From Siccirubricoccus phaeus (GTDB taxonomy: Bacteria; Pseudomonadota; Alphaproteobacteria; Acetobacterales; Acetobacteraceae), in assembly GCF_008360935.1 (NCBI RefSeq), contig NZ_SRXO01000014.1:1-64000 (forward strand): 64,000 bases of DNA, in the 5' to 3' direction. The position numbers and the translations under genes were made by a program. Numbering within the stretch: the first letter of the stretch is position 1; every line of letters begins with the position of its first letter. A model generated the notes under the pieces. The model was given only the letters and a program-made list of their open reading frames with translations, was not told where the DNA came from and ran no database searches. Shown in pieces: positions 34,316-43,179 of this stretch.

Positions 34316-35484
34316 GGGCCGGAATTGCCGATCACGCGGTCCAGGATCCAGAGATCGTAGTCATGGACCAGCTTGTCCTGCGGGGTGAAGCAGCCCGGCT
34401 TGGCATAGGCGGATTCGGCGCCGCGCTGCTGCCGCTCCGCGGCGATCACGTCCTCGTCCCGCACGATGTCGGAATACTTCAGGTAGAGCTCCAGCGTCTC
34501 CTGGAACTCCGGCAATTCGGCGGTGGCCTTCGGCACCATGGTGGAGGTGAAGAGCCGGCAGGCGCCGGGGCCTTCCGGGATGATCTCGGTGCAGCTTACC
34601 AGGTCGATGGCGAAGCCGACCATGGCGTTGGCGTGGACATAGGGGAAGAAGGTGCCGATCTTCAGCTCTTTCGGCAGGTCCAGCTCCGGGAATTTCTTCT
34701 GGCCTTCCGGCGTGCCGCGGCTGCCGGAGAAATAGGTGTAATGCATCAGGTAATTGCCGATATGCACGCTCGGGTCATGGAAGTCGCGCTTGGAGACGCG
34801 CTTCTTGTTCAGCGTGGTCTGGTGCACGAAGGGGACGTGGTAGCCGTCGCTCCAATTCTCCGCGTAGAATTTCCAGTTGGACTTCACCGGGAATTCGCGG
34901 CGGGCGACGCAGACCATCTCGCCCGCCTTCCACGGCGCCACGCGGTCCGTCAGGTCGCCGAGGTAATCCGTCATCGCCTGGGCGCTGGGGTCGAAATTGA
35001 TGAAGATGAGGCCGTTCCACACCTCGGCGCGAATCTGCGCCAGGCCGTGGTCCGCCTTCCGGAAATGCTCGCTCTCCTCGAACATCGGCGTGCCGACCAG
35101 CTCGCCCTCGAGGGAGAAGGCCCAGGCGTGGTAGGGGCATTTGATGTGATTGCAGCTCCCCTCGCCCTCCATCATGATGGAGCCGCGATGGGTGCAGCTA
35201 TTGACGAAGGCGCGCACCACCTTGTCCTGGCCGCGGACGACGATGAGCGGCACGTCGCAGAAGGTCTGGGTGAAGTAGCTGCCGGGCTCCGGCACGCGGC
35301 TCTCATGGCCCAGGCAGTTCCAGTACTTCTTGAAGATCGTCTCCTTCTCCCGCTCGTACCAGCGCTCGCTGGTGTAGCACCAGGGCGGCAGGGTCTCGGC
35401 GGAATGGAAGGGGCGGCGAACCCTGGTGTAGTGGCGCGGATCGAAGAGATCCTTGGGTTCCGTCATTTCACGCATGGCGACCAT
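34312..35484 (-). CDS. Rieske aromatic ring-hydroxylating oxygenase, alpha subunit (1)
   Basis: This 390-residue oxygenase combines an N-terminal Rieske centre (C97-x-H99 in SCTHRG and C116-x2-H119 in KCPYHAW) with a C-terminal non-haem iron domain (NWSDGYHVPFVH, with H216 and H221). It should dihydroxylate or demethylate an aromatic, heterocyclic or quaternary amine substrate. The start at 35484 is preceded by AAGGAAACGG. No beta subunit or reductase gene lies nearby, so electrons must come from elsewhere. It sits within the ABC transporter operon. Confidence 0.93.
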   Translation of the reverse strand: MVAMREMTEPKDLFDPRHYTRVRRPFHSAETLPPWCYTSERWYEREKETIFKKYWNCLGHESRVPEPGSYFTQTFCDVPLIVVRGQDKVVRAFVNSCTHRGSIMMEGEGSCNHIKCPYHAWAFSLEGELVGTPMFEESEHFRKADHGLAQIRAEVWNGLIFINFDPSAQAMTDYLGDLTDRVAPWKAGEMVCVARREFPVKSNWKFYAENWSDGYHVPFVHQTTLNKKRVSKRDFHDPSVHIGNYLMHYTYFSGSRGTPEGQKKFPELDLPKELKIGTFFPYVHANAMVGFAIDLVSCTEIIPEGPGACRLFTSTMVPKATAELPEFQETLELYLKYSDIVRDEDVIAAERQQRGAESAYAKPGCFTPQDKLVHDYDLWILDRVIGNSGP

Positions 35485-35516
35485 GGGTTCCGTTTCCTTT
35501 GGTCTGGCTAGGTGAC

Positions 35517-36368
35517 TCAGGCGGGGGGCGAACCGGTGCGCGGCTCCGCCCAGAACAGCAGGCGCTGGCGCAGCGCGCCGACGCCGAAATGCAGCAGCAT
35601 GCCCAGCAAAGCGAGGATGGCGAGGATGGAGAAGGTGCGCGCCGTCTCCAGATTCTCGTTGGCGATCAGGATCAGCGTGCCGAGACCCTGCTTGGCGCCG
35701 ACGAATTCGCCGACGATGGAACCCAGCAGCACGAAGACCACGGCGACATTGATGCCGGAGAAGATGAAGGGCAGCGCGCCCGGCAGCCGCACCAGGCGGA
35801 ATTCCTGCGCGCGGCTGGCGCCGAGCGCCCGCAGCACGTCCAGCCGCCCGGGCTCCGAGGCGCGGAGGCCGAGGATGGTGGAGACGAGGATGGGGAAGAA
35901 GGCGATGACCGCGGCCAGCACCACCTTGGACCAGATGCCATAGCCGAACCAGACGATGACGAGCGGCGCCATGGCGATCTTCGGCATCGCCTCGAAGGCG
36001 ATGAGGAAGGGGTTGAAGCACCGCTCCACCAAGGGCGAGGAGGCGATGACGGCGCCGACGCCGATGCCGGCCGCGACCGCGATGACGAAGCCGAGCAGAG
36101 CCTGCAGCAGCGTCACGCCGAGATGCGGCAGCAGGACGCCGGAGGAGAGGCCGAGCGAGAGCTGCTGCAGGATCTCGCCCGGCGGCGGCAGGATCAGCTC
36201 ATCCACCCAGCCGCGGGCGCTGGCCTGCGTCCAGGCGTAGAGCAGCGCCGCGCCGAACAGCATGGGCGGCCAGGCCAGGGCGAAGGCATGACGCGCGGCA
36301 TGCAGCAGCGCGGCCGATTCACGCTGCGCGCCCGCGGCGCTCCGCGACCGGGCGCAACTATGCCACAT
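35517..36368 (-). CDS. ABC transporter permease B (SsuC/TauC type)
   Basis: The 283-residue permease from the ATG at 36368 has six hydrophobic segments and IAMAPLVIVWFGYGIWSKVV, LGASRAQEFRLVRLPGALPF (EAA loop). It overlaps the end of the second Rieske gene by 11 bases. It and permease A are paralogous; together they may form a heterodimer with the single ATPase. The N-terminal 24 residues (MWHSCARSRSAAGAQRESAA) are encoded by repeat-like DNA (36311-36353) and may not be native; an internal start is possible. Confidence 0.87.
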   Translation of the reverse strand: MWHSCARSRSAAGAQRESAALLHAARHAFALAWPPMLFGAALLYAWTQASARGWVDELILPPPGEILQQLSLGLSSGVLLPHLGVTLLQALLGFVIAVAAGIGVGAVIASSPLVERCFNPFLIAFEAMPKIAMAPLVIVWFGYGIWSKVVLAAVIAFFPILVSTILGLRASEPGRLDVLRALGASRAQEFRLVRLPGALPFIFSGINVAVVFVLLGSIVGEFVGAKQGLGTLILIANENLETARTFSILAILALLGMLLHFGVGALRQRLLFWAEPRTGSPPA

Positions 36369-37533
36369 CGCGCGGCGCCTCCCGCTGCACCTGGCCGGGC
36401 GGGCGGCGAGCGTTCGCGCCGGCGAATTTCCGCCAGGCAATCACCCCGACATCGCTCTTCGAAAGCCGCTCCGGCCCCGGCACCACGGCCTCCACCAGCA
36501 CCTTGTCCTGGTCGGAGAAGATGCGGTCATGCGCCCAGCCGCGCCACAGCTTGTAGTGAATGCGGTCATACCATTCGCGCAGCGCGCCAAGCCTGCGGAA
36601 ATTATTGATGTTGAAGCAGCGCGTGGTGTGCGCGTCCAGCGGCACCGCCCATTGCACCAGGCAGTACTCGCCGGAGAGGCGGCCGACGATGACGAGGCCG
36701 GGCAGCCAGAGCTCCGACTGGTTCTCGATGCCGTAGACCTTGTGGGCCTTGGAATTCTCGAAGCCGCGGATGTTGCCGCGGCCGGTGGGCTTCATGAAGC
36801 GCCACCACTCCCGGTTCGGGAAGGTGCCGAGGCCGGGAAACTCCGCGCTGGTGACGCCGCCGAGGCGCTTGAAGGCCATGCCCTTGCCGTTCGCCAGGGG
36901 CTTCGGCTCGATGGTCATGATGAAGGGCAGGACCGGCTGGAAGAACAGCTCCGGCGAGCTGCGATGCACGAATTGGGCGTGCTGGTCATTGCCCCAATTG
37001 TCCACCAGCCAGCGCCAATTGCACTTGTAGTCGGTGTACATGGGGATGGTGAAGAAGCTGTCCTGCCGGCCGATGAATTGCGGCAGCTCCTCCTCCAGCG
37101 CCGCCGGCTCGCCCTCGCCGGGCCAAAGCCAGATCATCTCCGCGAATTCGCGCACCGGGTAGTGGCGGATGGTGACCTTGCGGGTGATGGGCGCGTCCGG
37201 CCCGTCCATGATGGCGGCGAGCAGCTTCCCGTCCGTGCCGCTGAAGGTCCAGCCGTGATAGGGGCAGGTGATGCTGCCGCTGCCCTTGTAGTAGCACTCG
37301 CCGAGGGAGAGCTTCACGCCGCGATGCGGGCAGCGGTCTTCCAGCGCGTAAAGCTTCGCGCCGTCGCGCCACACCACGATGTCCTGGCCCAGCAGCTTCA
37401 CCGGCTTCGGCTTGCGGCCGAGCTCCTCGGCCGTCAGCACCGGGTACCAGTATTCGCTGAAGCCGAGCGTCGGGATGCCGTGCGCCCGGTACGGCATCTC
37501 CATCGGGTCGGTGTCGGCTTCGGTGACCGCCAT
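36358..37533 (-). CDS. Rieske oxygenase, alpha subunit (2)
   Basis: This 391-residue protein is the first gene of the operon. Rieske ligands: C68-x-H70 (RCPHRG) and C90-x2-H93 (TCPYHGWTF). Iron ligands: DNWGNDQHAQFVH with H185 and H190. It resembles phthalate dioxygenase/vanillate demethylase-type alpha subunits that work as homomultimers with a separate reductase. GAGGAG lies before the ATG at 37533; an upstream ATG at 37551 is possible. The presence of two different Rieske oxygenases in one operon suggests two successive oxidation steps on one imported compound, or two related substrates. Confidence 0.93.
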   Translation of the reverse strand: MAVTEADTDPMEMPYRAHGIPTLGFSEYWYPVLTAEELGRKPKPVKLLGQDIVVWRDGAKLYALEDRCPHRGVKLSLGECYYKGSGSITCPYHGWTFSGTDGKLLAAIMDGPDAPITRKVTIRHYPVREFAEMIWLWPGEGEPAALEEELPQFIGRQDSFFTIPMYTDYKCNWRWLVDNWGNDQHAQFVHRSSPELFFQPVLPFIMTIEPKPLANGKGMAFKRLGGVTSAEFPGLGTFPNREWWRFMKPTGRGNIRGFENSKAHKVYGIENQSELWLPGLVIVGRLSGEYCLVQWAVPLDAHTTRCFNINNFRRLGALREWYDRIHYKLWRGWAHDRIFSDQDKVLVEAVVPGPERLSKSDVGVIAWRKFAGANARRPPGQVQREAPRDVA

Positions 37534-37788
37534 GGTGACCGCTCCTCGCATGGTGGCCGGGAGCATGCGGCGGGTCCGCGGTAGCGACAATATTGATTCT
37601 GGCGCCGCTTTAGGCTGTTCTGGCGATACCGCCCTAGGCCGGATCAATTTCGTCATTTTCTGCTCATTTTGGCGGCTTTTATGATCGCGGCAGAGCCGGC
37701 CCGGCCTGCTCCGGCTCGAGCGGCCTCGCCAGGATGCGCCGCCATGCGGGGTCGGTATGGTTGATGCGTCGACGAACAGGGTTGGGAG
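37534..37788. promoter_or_regulatory. Divergent promoter region with direct repeats
   Basis: These 255 bases separate the Rieske/ABC operon from the cupin gene and are less GC-rich than the surroundings. Two identical octamers TTCTGGCG lie at 37597-37604 and 37618-37625, 21 bases (two helical turns) apart, with a third near-match TTTTGGCG at 37667-37674. This arrangement suits a dimeric activator or repressor. No regulator gene was recognised next to the region. Confidence 0.45.
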
Positions 37789-38286
37789 ATGACCGAGATG
37801 CCGAGCCTCGCCGAACGCCTGGCCCGCCGCACCGCGCGCTTCGCGGAGCGCCGGGCGGATTGGAGCGTCTTCGGCTTCGAGACCGCGAAGGATCCGCGCT
37901 TCGCCCGCATTCAGCGGCGCTACCTCGGCGCCAGCGGCAGCACGGACCACGGCGATTTGCGCGGCAGCATCCCGGCGACCGCCTTCACCATGTCCATCCA
38001 GACCGTGCCGGTGGGCAACATGATCCCGAAACACTGCCACGAGACGGAGGAGGTGTTCTTCATCCTCGAAGGCGAATGCCTGGTGCGCTGCTTCGATGGC
38101 GGGGAGGTGGCGGAGTTTCCCTTGGGGAAGTGGGATCTGGTGCAGCTCCCGATCGGGATGCAGCATGAGCTGGTCAATACCGGCGCGGTGGATTGCCAGG
38201 TGCAGACGCTGCTCTCCACGCCGCAGCCGCGGCGGCCGCACTACGAGGACCCGGAATTGCTCGCGCTGCAGGCGCAGCAGGGCTGA
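37789..38286 (+). CDS. Cupin domain protein
   Basis: The 165-residue protein has the cupin core with motif one PKHCHETEEVFFILEGECLV near 81 and motif two HELVNTG near 125. It may be a small metal-dependent dioxygenase or isomerase, or a sensor-type protein. It is transcribed divergently from the Rieske oxygenase operon, together with the PhnD-like gene six bases downstream. GGGAGATG contains the ribosome site and start. Confidence 0.83.
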   Translation: MTEMPSLAERLARRTARFAERRADWSVFGFETAKDPRFARIQRRYLGASGSTDHGDLRGSIPATAFTMSIQTVPVGNMIPKHCHETEEVFFILEGECLVRCFDGGEVAEFPLGKWDLVQLPIGMQHELVNTGAVDCQVQTLLSTPQPRRPHYEDPELLALQAQQG

Positions 38287-38292
38287 AGCGCC

Positions 38293-39096
38293 ATGCGGGC
38301 CAGCCTGCCGATGTACAATCTGCCGGAGATGCGCCCGGCCAATGCCGCCTTCTGGCAGGCGATGCGGCTGGAGCTGGCGCGTCGCGGGGTGACGGGAACG
38401 CCGGAGGCGCTGGAGTATGACCGCGCTCCCGTACCGGCGCGGATCGAGGCGGAGACGCTGTTCACCCAGGTTTGCGGCTGGCCCTTGCAGACGATCTATG
38501 CCGGGCAGGCGCGGCTGCTGGGCATGCCCTGCTACGACGCGCCGGGCTGCGAGGGGGCGGGGCATGCCGGGGTGTTCATCGTGCACCGGGACTCACGCTT
38601 CCAGAGCGTGGAGGAGCTGCGGGGCTGCCATTTCGTCTTCAATAGCCGGCATTCGAATTCGGGGATGAACCTGCCGCGACGCGTGCTGGCGGAGATGGCG
38701 GGCGGCAGGCCCTTCTTCGGCAATTGCGTGGAGACGCACAGCCAGCCCGGCAACATCGAGCGGGTGGCGCGGGGCGAGGCGGAGGCGAGCTGCGTGGATT
38801 GCGTAACCTATGCCTTCTTCCGCCGCTATCGCCCGTTGGTGGCGGCGGAGATCCGGACGCTGGGCTTCACCGTACCGAGTCCTTCGATTCCCTTCGTCAC
38901 CAGCGTCGCGACGCCGGCGCCGGTGGTGGCGGCGCTGGAGGATGCGTTGCAGGCCTTGGCGAAGGCGCCGGCATGGGCGGCGGCGCGGGCGGGGCTGATG
39001 CTGCGGGATGTGCTGGAACCGGACGAGGGCCGCTACATCGTGCAGCGCACCTACGAGGCGGAAGCCGCAGCGCTGGGGTATCCTCGGCTCGCCTAG
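38293..39096 (+). CDS. PhnD/SsuA-like binding protein without signal peptide
   Basis: The 267-residue protein has the pattern of phosphate/phosphite/phosphonate- or sulfonate-type binding proteins: ASLPMYNLPEMRPANAAFWQ at the start, GYPLQ-like GWPLQTIYAGQARLLG near 57, GVFIVHRDSRFQSVEELRG near 92 and CVDCVTYAFFRRYRP near 168. No signal sequence is evident, so it may act in the cytoplasm, or the start is further upstream. It is cotranscribed with the cupin gene. Confidence 0.77.
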   Translation: MRASLPMYNLPEMRPANAAFWQAMRLELARRGVTGTPEALEYDRAPVPARIEAETLFTQVCGWPLQTIYAGQARLLGMPCYDAPGCEGAGHAGVFIVHRDSRFQSVEELRGCHFVFNSRHSNSGMNLPRRVLAEMAGGRPFFGNCVETHSQPGNIERVARGEAEASCVDCVTYAFFRRYRPLVAAEIRTLGFTVPSPSIPFVTSVATPAPVVAALEDALQALAKAPAWAAARAGLMLRDVLEPDEGRYIVQRTYEAEAAALGYPRLA

Positions 39097-39097
39097 C

Positions 39098-39165
39098 TCA
39101 AGGGTTCCAAGGGCCTTTCGGCCCTTGGCGGATGGGGCCTGGGGAAGGCGGAGCCTTCCCCAGAG
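39098..39165. repeat. 3'-end element, family D copy 3 (short)
   Basis: CCAAGGGCCTTTCGGCCCTTGG and GGGGAAGGCGGAGCCTTCCCC hairpins fill the 69 bases between two convergent stops and probably terminate both transcripts. The same hairpins occur in the longer family D copies. Confidence 0.7.
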
Positions 39166-39930
39166 TCACGCGAATTCGCCAGCCGGCAGCGGCGCCTTGT
39201 ACCAGAGGCCGAAGGCGAGTTCCGCGGCCAGCACGACGCCGTAGAGCACCAGCCCGATTGCGCAGAGCAGGGTGATCGCCGCCAACACCAGCGCGGTTTC
39301 ACCGAGCGAGGCGCCGAACATCACGACATAGCCCAGCCCCTGCTGCGCCGTGACGAATTCGCCGATGACGACGCCCAGCAGCGCCATGGTCGCCGCGGTT
39401 TTCAGCCCCGCCAGCAATTGCGGCACGGCGTAGGGCAGCCGCACGCGCCACAGCGTCTGCCACCAGCTCGCGCCCAGCACGCGGCAGAGGCGGAGCGCGC
39501 CGCTCTCCGTTCCTGCCAGCCCGGCCATGGTGCCGATCAGCACCGGGAAGAAGGCGATGAAGATGGCGAAGGCCATGCGGCACGGCGCGCCGACCCCCAG
39601 CCAGACGACGAAGAGCGGCGCCAGCGCCATTTTCGGCACGATCTGCAGCGCCAGCACGAAGGGCATCAGCGCCTGGCGCAGCAGGGCGGAGGCGCTGAGG
39701 GCGGCGCCGAGCGCCATGCCGGCAAGGGCGGCGAGGAGAAAGCCGAGCAGGGCTTCATGCGCCGTGGCCCAGCCATGTTCCAGCAGCAGCGCAGGGTGCA
39801 GCGCCAGCGCCTCGGCGATGGCGGAAGGCGGCGCCAGCAGGTTGGGCGAGATGGGGATGAAGCGCACCGCGGCTTCCCACAGCGCGACCAGCGCCGCGAC
39901 CGCGCCGAGGGAGGCAAGCGCGCCCCTCAT
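39166..39930 (-). CDS. ABC transporter permease C (SsuC/TauC type)
   Basis: The 254-residue permease has MALAPLFVVWLGVGAPCRMA and the EAA loop LGASWWQTLWRVRLPYAVPQ. It overlaps permease D by four bases (ATGA). It is the last gene of the second ABC operon. Confidence 0.92.
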   Translation of the reverse strand: MRGALASLGAVAALVALWEAAVRFIPISPNLLAPPSAIAEALALHPALLLEHGWATAHEALLGFLLAALAGMALGAALSASALLRQALMPFVLALQIVPKMALAPLFVVWLGVGAPCRMAFAIFIAFFPVLIGTMAGLAGTESGALRLCRVLGASWWQTLWRVRLPYAVPQLLAGLKTAATMALLGVVIGEFVTAQQGLGYVVMFGASLGETALVLAAITLLCAIGLVLYGVVLAAELAFGLWYKAPLPAGEFA

Positions 39931-40682
39931 CGCCGCGTGCCCCAGCGGCGGCGCGCGGCATCCTCGGCCAGCACCACCAGGGCGTAGAGCGCGGCGCCCA
40001 GCACGCAAAGCACGGCAAGGGCCGCAAAGATCAGCGGCGTGTCAGAGCGGCCGACTGCCTGCATCACCATCCAGCCGAGGCCGGCATCGGCGGAGATGAA
40101 CTCGCCGACCACGGCGCCGGTGAAGGCCATGGTGGCGGCCACCTTGGCGCCGGCGAAGAGGAAGGGCAGCGCGGTGGGCAGGCGGATGTAGCGGAAGATT
40201 TGCCACCCGCTGCCGCCCTGGGCCTGGCACAGGCGGATCTGCAAAGGGTCCGCGGCGCGGAGGCCGGTGAGCATGGCGATGGCCACGGGGAAGAGGCTGA
40301 CGAAGACGGCGAAGGCCATCAGCGAGGGCAGGCCAAGCCCGAGCCAGACGACGAAGAGCGGACCGAGCGCGACCTTCGGCAGGAGCTGGAACAGCAGCAG
40401 ATTCGGGTAGAGCAGCCGCGTGGCGAGCGGCGAGAGCACCATCAGCGAAGCCAGCGCCACGCCGGCCGCCAGCGCGATGAGGAAGGCGCCGGTCGCCGCG
40501 CCACCGGTCGCCAGCGCATGGCGGGCAAGCAGCGGTGCCGCCTCCCACAGGCTGGTGGCGACGCTGCCCGGCGACGGCAGCAGCACCGCCGGCACGCGAG
40601 CCCAGCGCACCAGCCCCTCCCACAGCGCCAAAGCGAGCAGCGCCGCCAGCAGCGGCGCCGCCGGCAGGCGGGCGGCGGTCAC
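39927..40682 (-). CDS. ABC transporter permease D (SsuC/TauC type)
   Basis: From the GTG at 40682, overlapping the ATPase stop (GTGA), this permease has 251 residues with VALGPLFVVWLGLGLPSLMA and QGGSGWQIFRYIRLPTALPF. Permeases C and D are different and adjacent, so the transporter is probably a heterodimer. The longer frame upstream is a shadow of the ATPase gene. Confidence 0.92.
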   Translation of the reverse strand: MTAARLPAAPLLAALLALALWEGLVRWARVPAVLLPSPGSVATSLWEAAPLLARHALATGGAATGAFLIALAAGVALASLMVLSPLATRLLYPNLLLFQLLPKVALGPLFVVWLGLGLPSLMAFAVFVSLFPVAIAMLTGLRAADPLQIRLCQAQGGSGWQIFRYIRLPTALPFLFAGAKVAATMAFTGAVVGEFISADAGLGWMVMQAVGRSDTPLIFAALAVLCVLGAALYALVVLAEDAARRRWGTRR

Positions 40683-41476
40683 GCCATCTCCCCCTGCATC
40701 CCCGCGGCGATGACGCCGCGCAGATGCGCGGTGATGGCGGTGAATTCCGGCGTATCCGCCAGGCGCGGGTCGCGCGGGCGAGGGAAGGGCACCACCAGCT
40801 CCTCCGCCACCGTCGCGGGGCGGCGGCTCATCACCAGCACGCGGTCGGCCAGCAGCACGGCTTCCCGGATGGAATGAGTGACGAAGATCGCGCTCTTGTG
40901 GGTGTGCTGCCACAGGTCGAGCAGGACGTCGCCCATCTCGTCCCGCGTGATGGCGTCGAGCGCCGAGAAAGGCTCATCCATCAGCAGCAAATCCGGGTCC
41001 AGCACCAGGGCGCGGCAGATGGCGGCGCGCTGGCGCATGCCGCCGGAAAGCTCATGCGGCCGGGCGCGTTCGAAGCCCTTCAGGCCGACGGTGCGCAGCA
41101 GCTCCATCGCCCGGTCCACCACCTTGGCGTGGGGGATGCGGCGGATGGTGGCGGGGAACAGCACATTGTCCAGCACGGAAAGCCAGGGCAGCAGCGTCGC
41201 GTCCTGGAACATCACGCCGGTCTGGCGATGCGGGCCGACCAAGGGCATGCCGCCGCGTTCCAGGCGGCCCTCGGTCGGTTCCTCCAGCCCCGCCGCCATC
41301 ATCAGCAGGGTGGATTTGCCGCAGCCGGACGGGCCGAGGATGGCGAGGAGTTCCCCCCGCGCCACGCCGAAGCTGACGCGCTCCACCGCGCGCAGCGGCA
41401 CGGGTTTGGTCGGGAAGGTCTTCCCCACCTCGTGGAAGCGGATGGCTTCCACCGCCAGCGGGGATGCGTCCGGCAT
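40679..41476 (-). CDS. ABC transporter ATP-binding protein (SsuB/TauB type, second system)
   Basis: This 265-residue ATPase has Walker A LGPSGCGKST, Q-loop VMFQDATLLPW, signature LSGGMRQRAAICRALVLDPD and Walker B LLLMDEPFSALD. It starts at 41476 sharing one base with the stop of the binding-protein gene (TGATG). It energises permeases C and D. Confidence 0.95.
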   Translation of the reverse strand: MPDASPLAVEAIRFHEVGKTFPTKPVPLRAVERVSFGVARGELLAILGPSGCGKSTLLMMAAGLEEPTEGRLERGGMPLVGPHRQTGVMFQDATLLPWLSVLDNVLFPATIRRIPHAKVVDRAMELLRTVGLKGFERARPHELSGGMRQRAAICRALVLDPDLLLMDEPFSALDAITRDEMGDVLLDLWQHTHKSAIFVTHSIREAVLLADRVLVMSRRPATVAEELVVPFPRPRDPRLADTPEFTAITAHLRGVIAAGMQGEMA

Positions 41477-42561
41477 CAGGCGACCAGGGCGGCGAATTCG
41501 GCGGCCTGCTGCTGAGCTTTGGCCCATTCCTCCGCCGTCATCGTTACGCCGCCAAGGAAGGCATTGGTGAAGGCCGCGGCGGGGTCGGGGCGCGCATCGC
41601 CGGCGGCGGCCAGGTATTTCATGGTGTTCTCCACCATCGCCGCGGCATCGCCGGGGTCGAAGCTGCCCACCGGCTTGCCGATGGCCTTCTCCGCGGTCGC
41701 GCCCAGCCGCGCCAGGCCAAGCCCGATGCGCGCCTGATCCTGCGCGGTGCGCGAAAGCGCGGCCTCCGGCACGGCGCGGATGAAGATGCGCAGCGCCTCC
41801 TCCGGGTTCAGCAGGGTGAATTTCTGCGCCTTCATCAGCCCGGTGACCATGGCCTGGGTGGTGCGCGGATCCTTCTCCGCCCGCTCCTTCTGCGTCATCA
41901 CCGTGTTGCCGTAGAAGACGATGCCGTAGCGGCTGTAGAGGAAGGTGCGCACCGCCACGTTCTGCGCCGCGAACCAGGGCAGGAAGGTGGTGGCGAAGCC
42001 GGTGACGCCCTCCACCTGCTTCTCCACCAGCAGGCGCTGGCGGACATTGTTGTCCACCGAGGAGTGCTGCACCTTGCCGGCATCAATGCCGGCGGCGGCG
42101 GCGAAGGGCGCCCAGAATGGGTAGTCGCCGGAGCTGGAGGTGGAGGCGAGCTTGCGGCCCTCGATGTCCTTCGGCGCCTTCACCGGGCCATCGGCCAGCA
42201 CCGCCATGCCCATCATCACGTCGTAGGACATGGCGGCGATCTGCACCACGGGCACGCCCTTGGCCGCCTGCTGCAGCCCGGCGGAGGCGGCGGCGCAGCC
42301 GTAATCGAAGCGGCCGGCGCCGATCGCCTGCGCCGCGACGGTGGAGCCGGTGCCGCGGCTGATCTCCACATCCAGCCCTTCTTCCGCCCAGTAATTATTC
42401 GCCTTGGCGACGAAGGCGATGAGGTTCGCGCCCTCCGGCACCCAGGGCAGGGTGAAGCTGACCTTCTTCAGCCCCTGCGCGCGGCCGAAGGCGGGGATCA
42501 GCGCCGGCGCGGCCAGCAGGCCAAGGGCGGCGCGGCGGGGCAGGCGGAAGGGGCGCGGCAT
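41476..42561 (-). CDS. ABC transporter substrate-binding protein, NMT1/THI5-like
   Basis: The 361-residue protein has a Tat- or Sec-type signal (MPRPFRLPRRAALGLLAAPA) and NitT/TauT features: VSFTLPWVPEGANLIAFVAK, YWAEEGLDVEISRGTGSTVA, GRKLASTSSSGDYPFWAPFA and SVDNNVRQRLLVEKQVEGVT. NMT1/THI5-like proteins bind pyrimidine precursors or other small ligands. GTG at 42573 is an alternative start. It heads the second ABC operon, 193 bases downstream of the RidA gene, in the same direction. Confidence 0.88.
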   Translation of the reverse strand: MPRPFRLPRRAALGLLAAPALIPAFGRAQGLKKVSFTLPWVPEGANLIAFVAKANNYWAEEGLDVEISRGTGSTVAAQAIGAGRFDYGCAAASAGLQQAAKGVPVVQIAAMSYDVMMGMAVLADGPVKAPKDIEGRKLASTSSSGDYPFWAPFAAAAGIDAGKVQHSSVDNNVRQRLLVEKQVEGVTGFATTFLPWFAAQNVAVRTFLYSRYGIVFYGNTVMTQKERAEKDPRTTQAMVTGLMKAQKFTLLNPEEALRIFIRAVPEAALSRTAQDQARIGLGLARLGATAEKAIGKPVGSFDPGDAAAMVENTMKYLAAAGDARPDPAAAFTNAFLGGVTMTAEEWAKAQQQAAEFAALVA

Positions 42562-42753
42562 CGTCTCTCTCACTCCCGGGCAGGCTGGCCAGCGCGCTGG
42601 GAATCGCCTGCCCCGGCGCGCGGCAGGCTGCCGCAGGATGCGGCAGCCCCGGACGGTGAGGCGGGTGGACCCGGCTGGTGCCGGAAGCGTCGCAATCGCC
42701 GTGCCAGAGGGGAGATGCCAGAGGGGTGATGCGAGAGGGGCCGTGCCACAGGC

Positions 42754-43179
42754 TCAGGCGGTGGGCGGGATGCCCTCCGGCCGGTAGATCAGCAGGTCGA
42801 TCTCCACCAGCGCGCCCTTGGCCAGGCCGGTGACGCCGACGCAGGTGCGCGCCGGCAGCCGGCCGGGCGGGAAGTAGGCGGCATAGGTGGCGTTCATCGC
42901 CGCGTAGTCGCGCGCGAAATCGGTGAGGAAGACCCGCGCCATGGCGACATGCGAAAGGTCGCAGCCGATGCCGGCCAGCACGATCTTCAGATTCTCCATC
43001 ACCGCCCGCGTCTGCGCCGCCACGCCCTCCGGCAGGGGCAGGGAATTGTCGCGCGGGTCGGTCGGCATCTGGCCGGTGATGAAGCCCCAGGGGCCGATGG
43101 AGACGGCGTGGCTGAAGGGCGCGACGCGATCCGGACCGTTGTCCAGGGTGTGGAACAGCATCGGGGGCGGCAGGGTCAT
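42754..43179 (-). CDS. RidA family protein (second copy)
   Basis: The 141-residue protein has VAPFSHAVSIGPWGFITGQM near 18, TRAVMENLKIVLAGIGCDLS near 53 and FPPGRLPARTCVGVTGLAKG near 102, the RidA pattern including the arginine near position 110. It is upstream of the NMT1/THI5-like ABC operon, suggesting that a nitrogen-containing compound with a reactive imine or enamine intermediate is metabolised. Length and motif are as in the RidA subfamilies linked to catabolic operons. Confidence 0.88.
   Translation of the reverse strand: MTLPPPMLFHTLDNGPDRVAPFSHAVSIGPWGFITGQMPTDPRDNSLPLPEGVAAQTRAVMENLKIVLAGIGCDLSHVAMARVFLTDFARDYAAMNATYAAYFPPGRLPARTCVGVTGLAKGALVEIDLLIYRPEGIPPTA

Noticed and set aside
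36358-38586. A 742-residue protein including the second Rieske oxygenase
   Set aside because: The upstream part is antisense to the cupin and PhnD-like genes; the ribosome site GAGGAG at 37540-37545 marks the true start.
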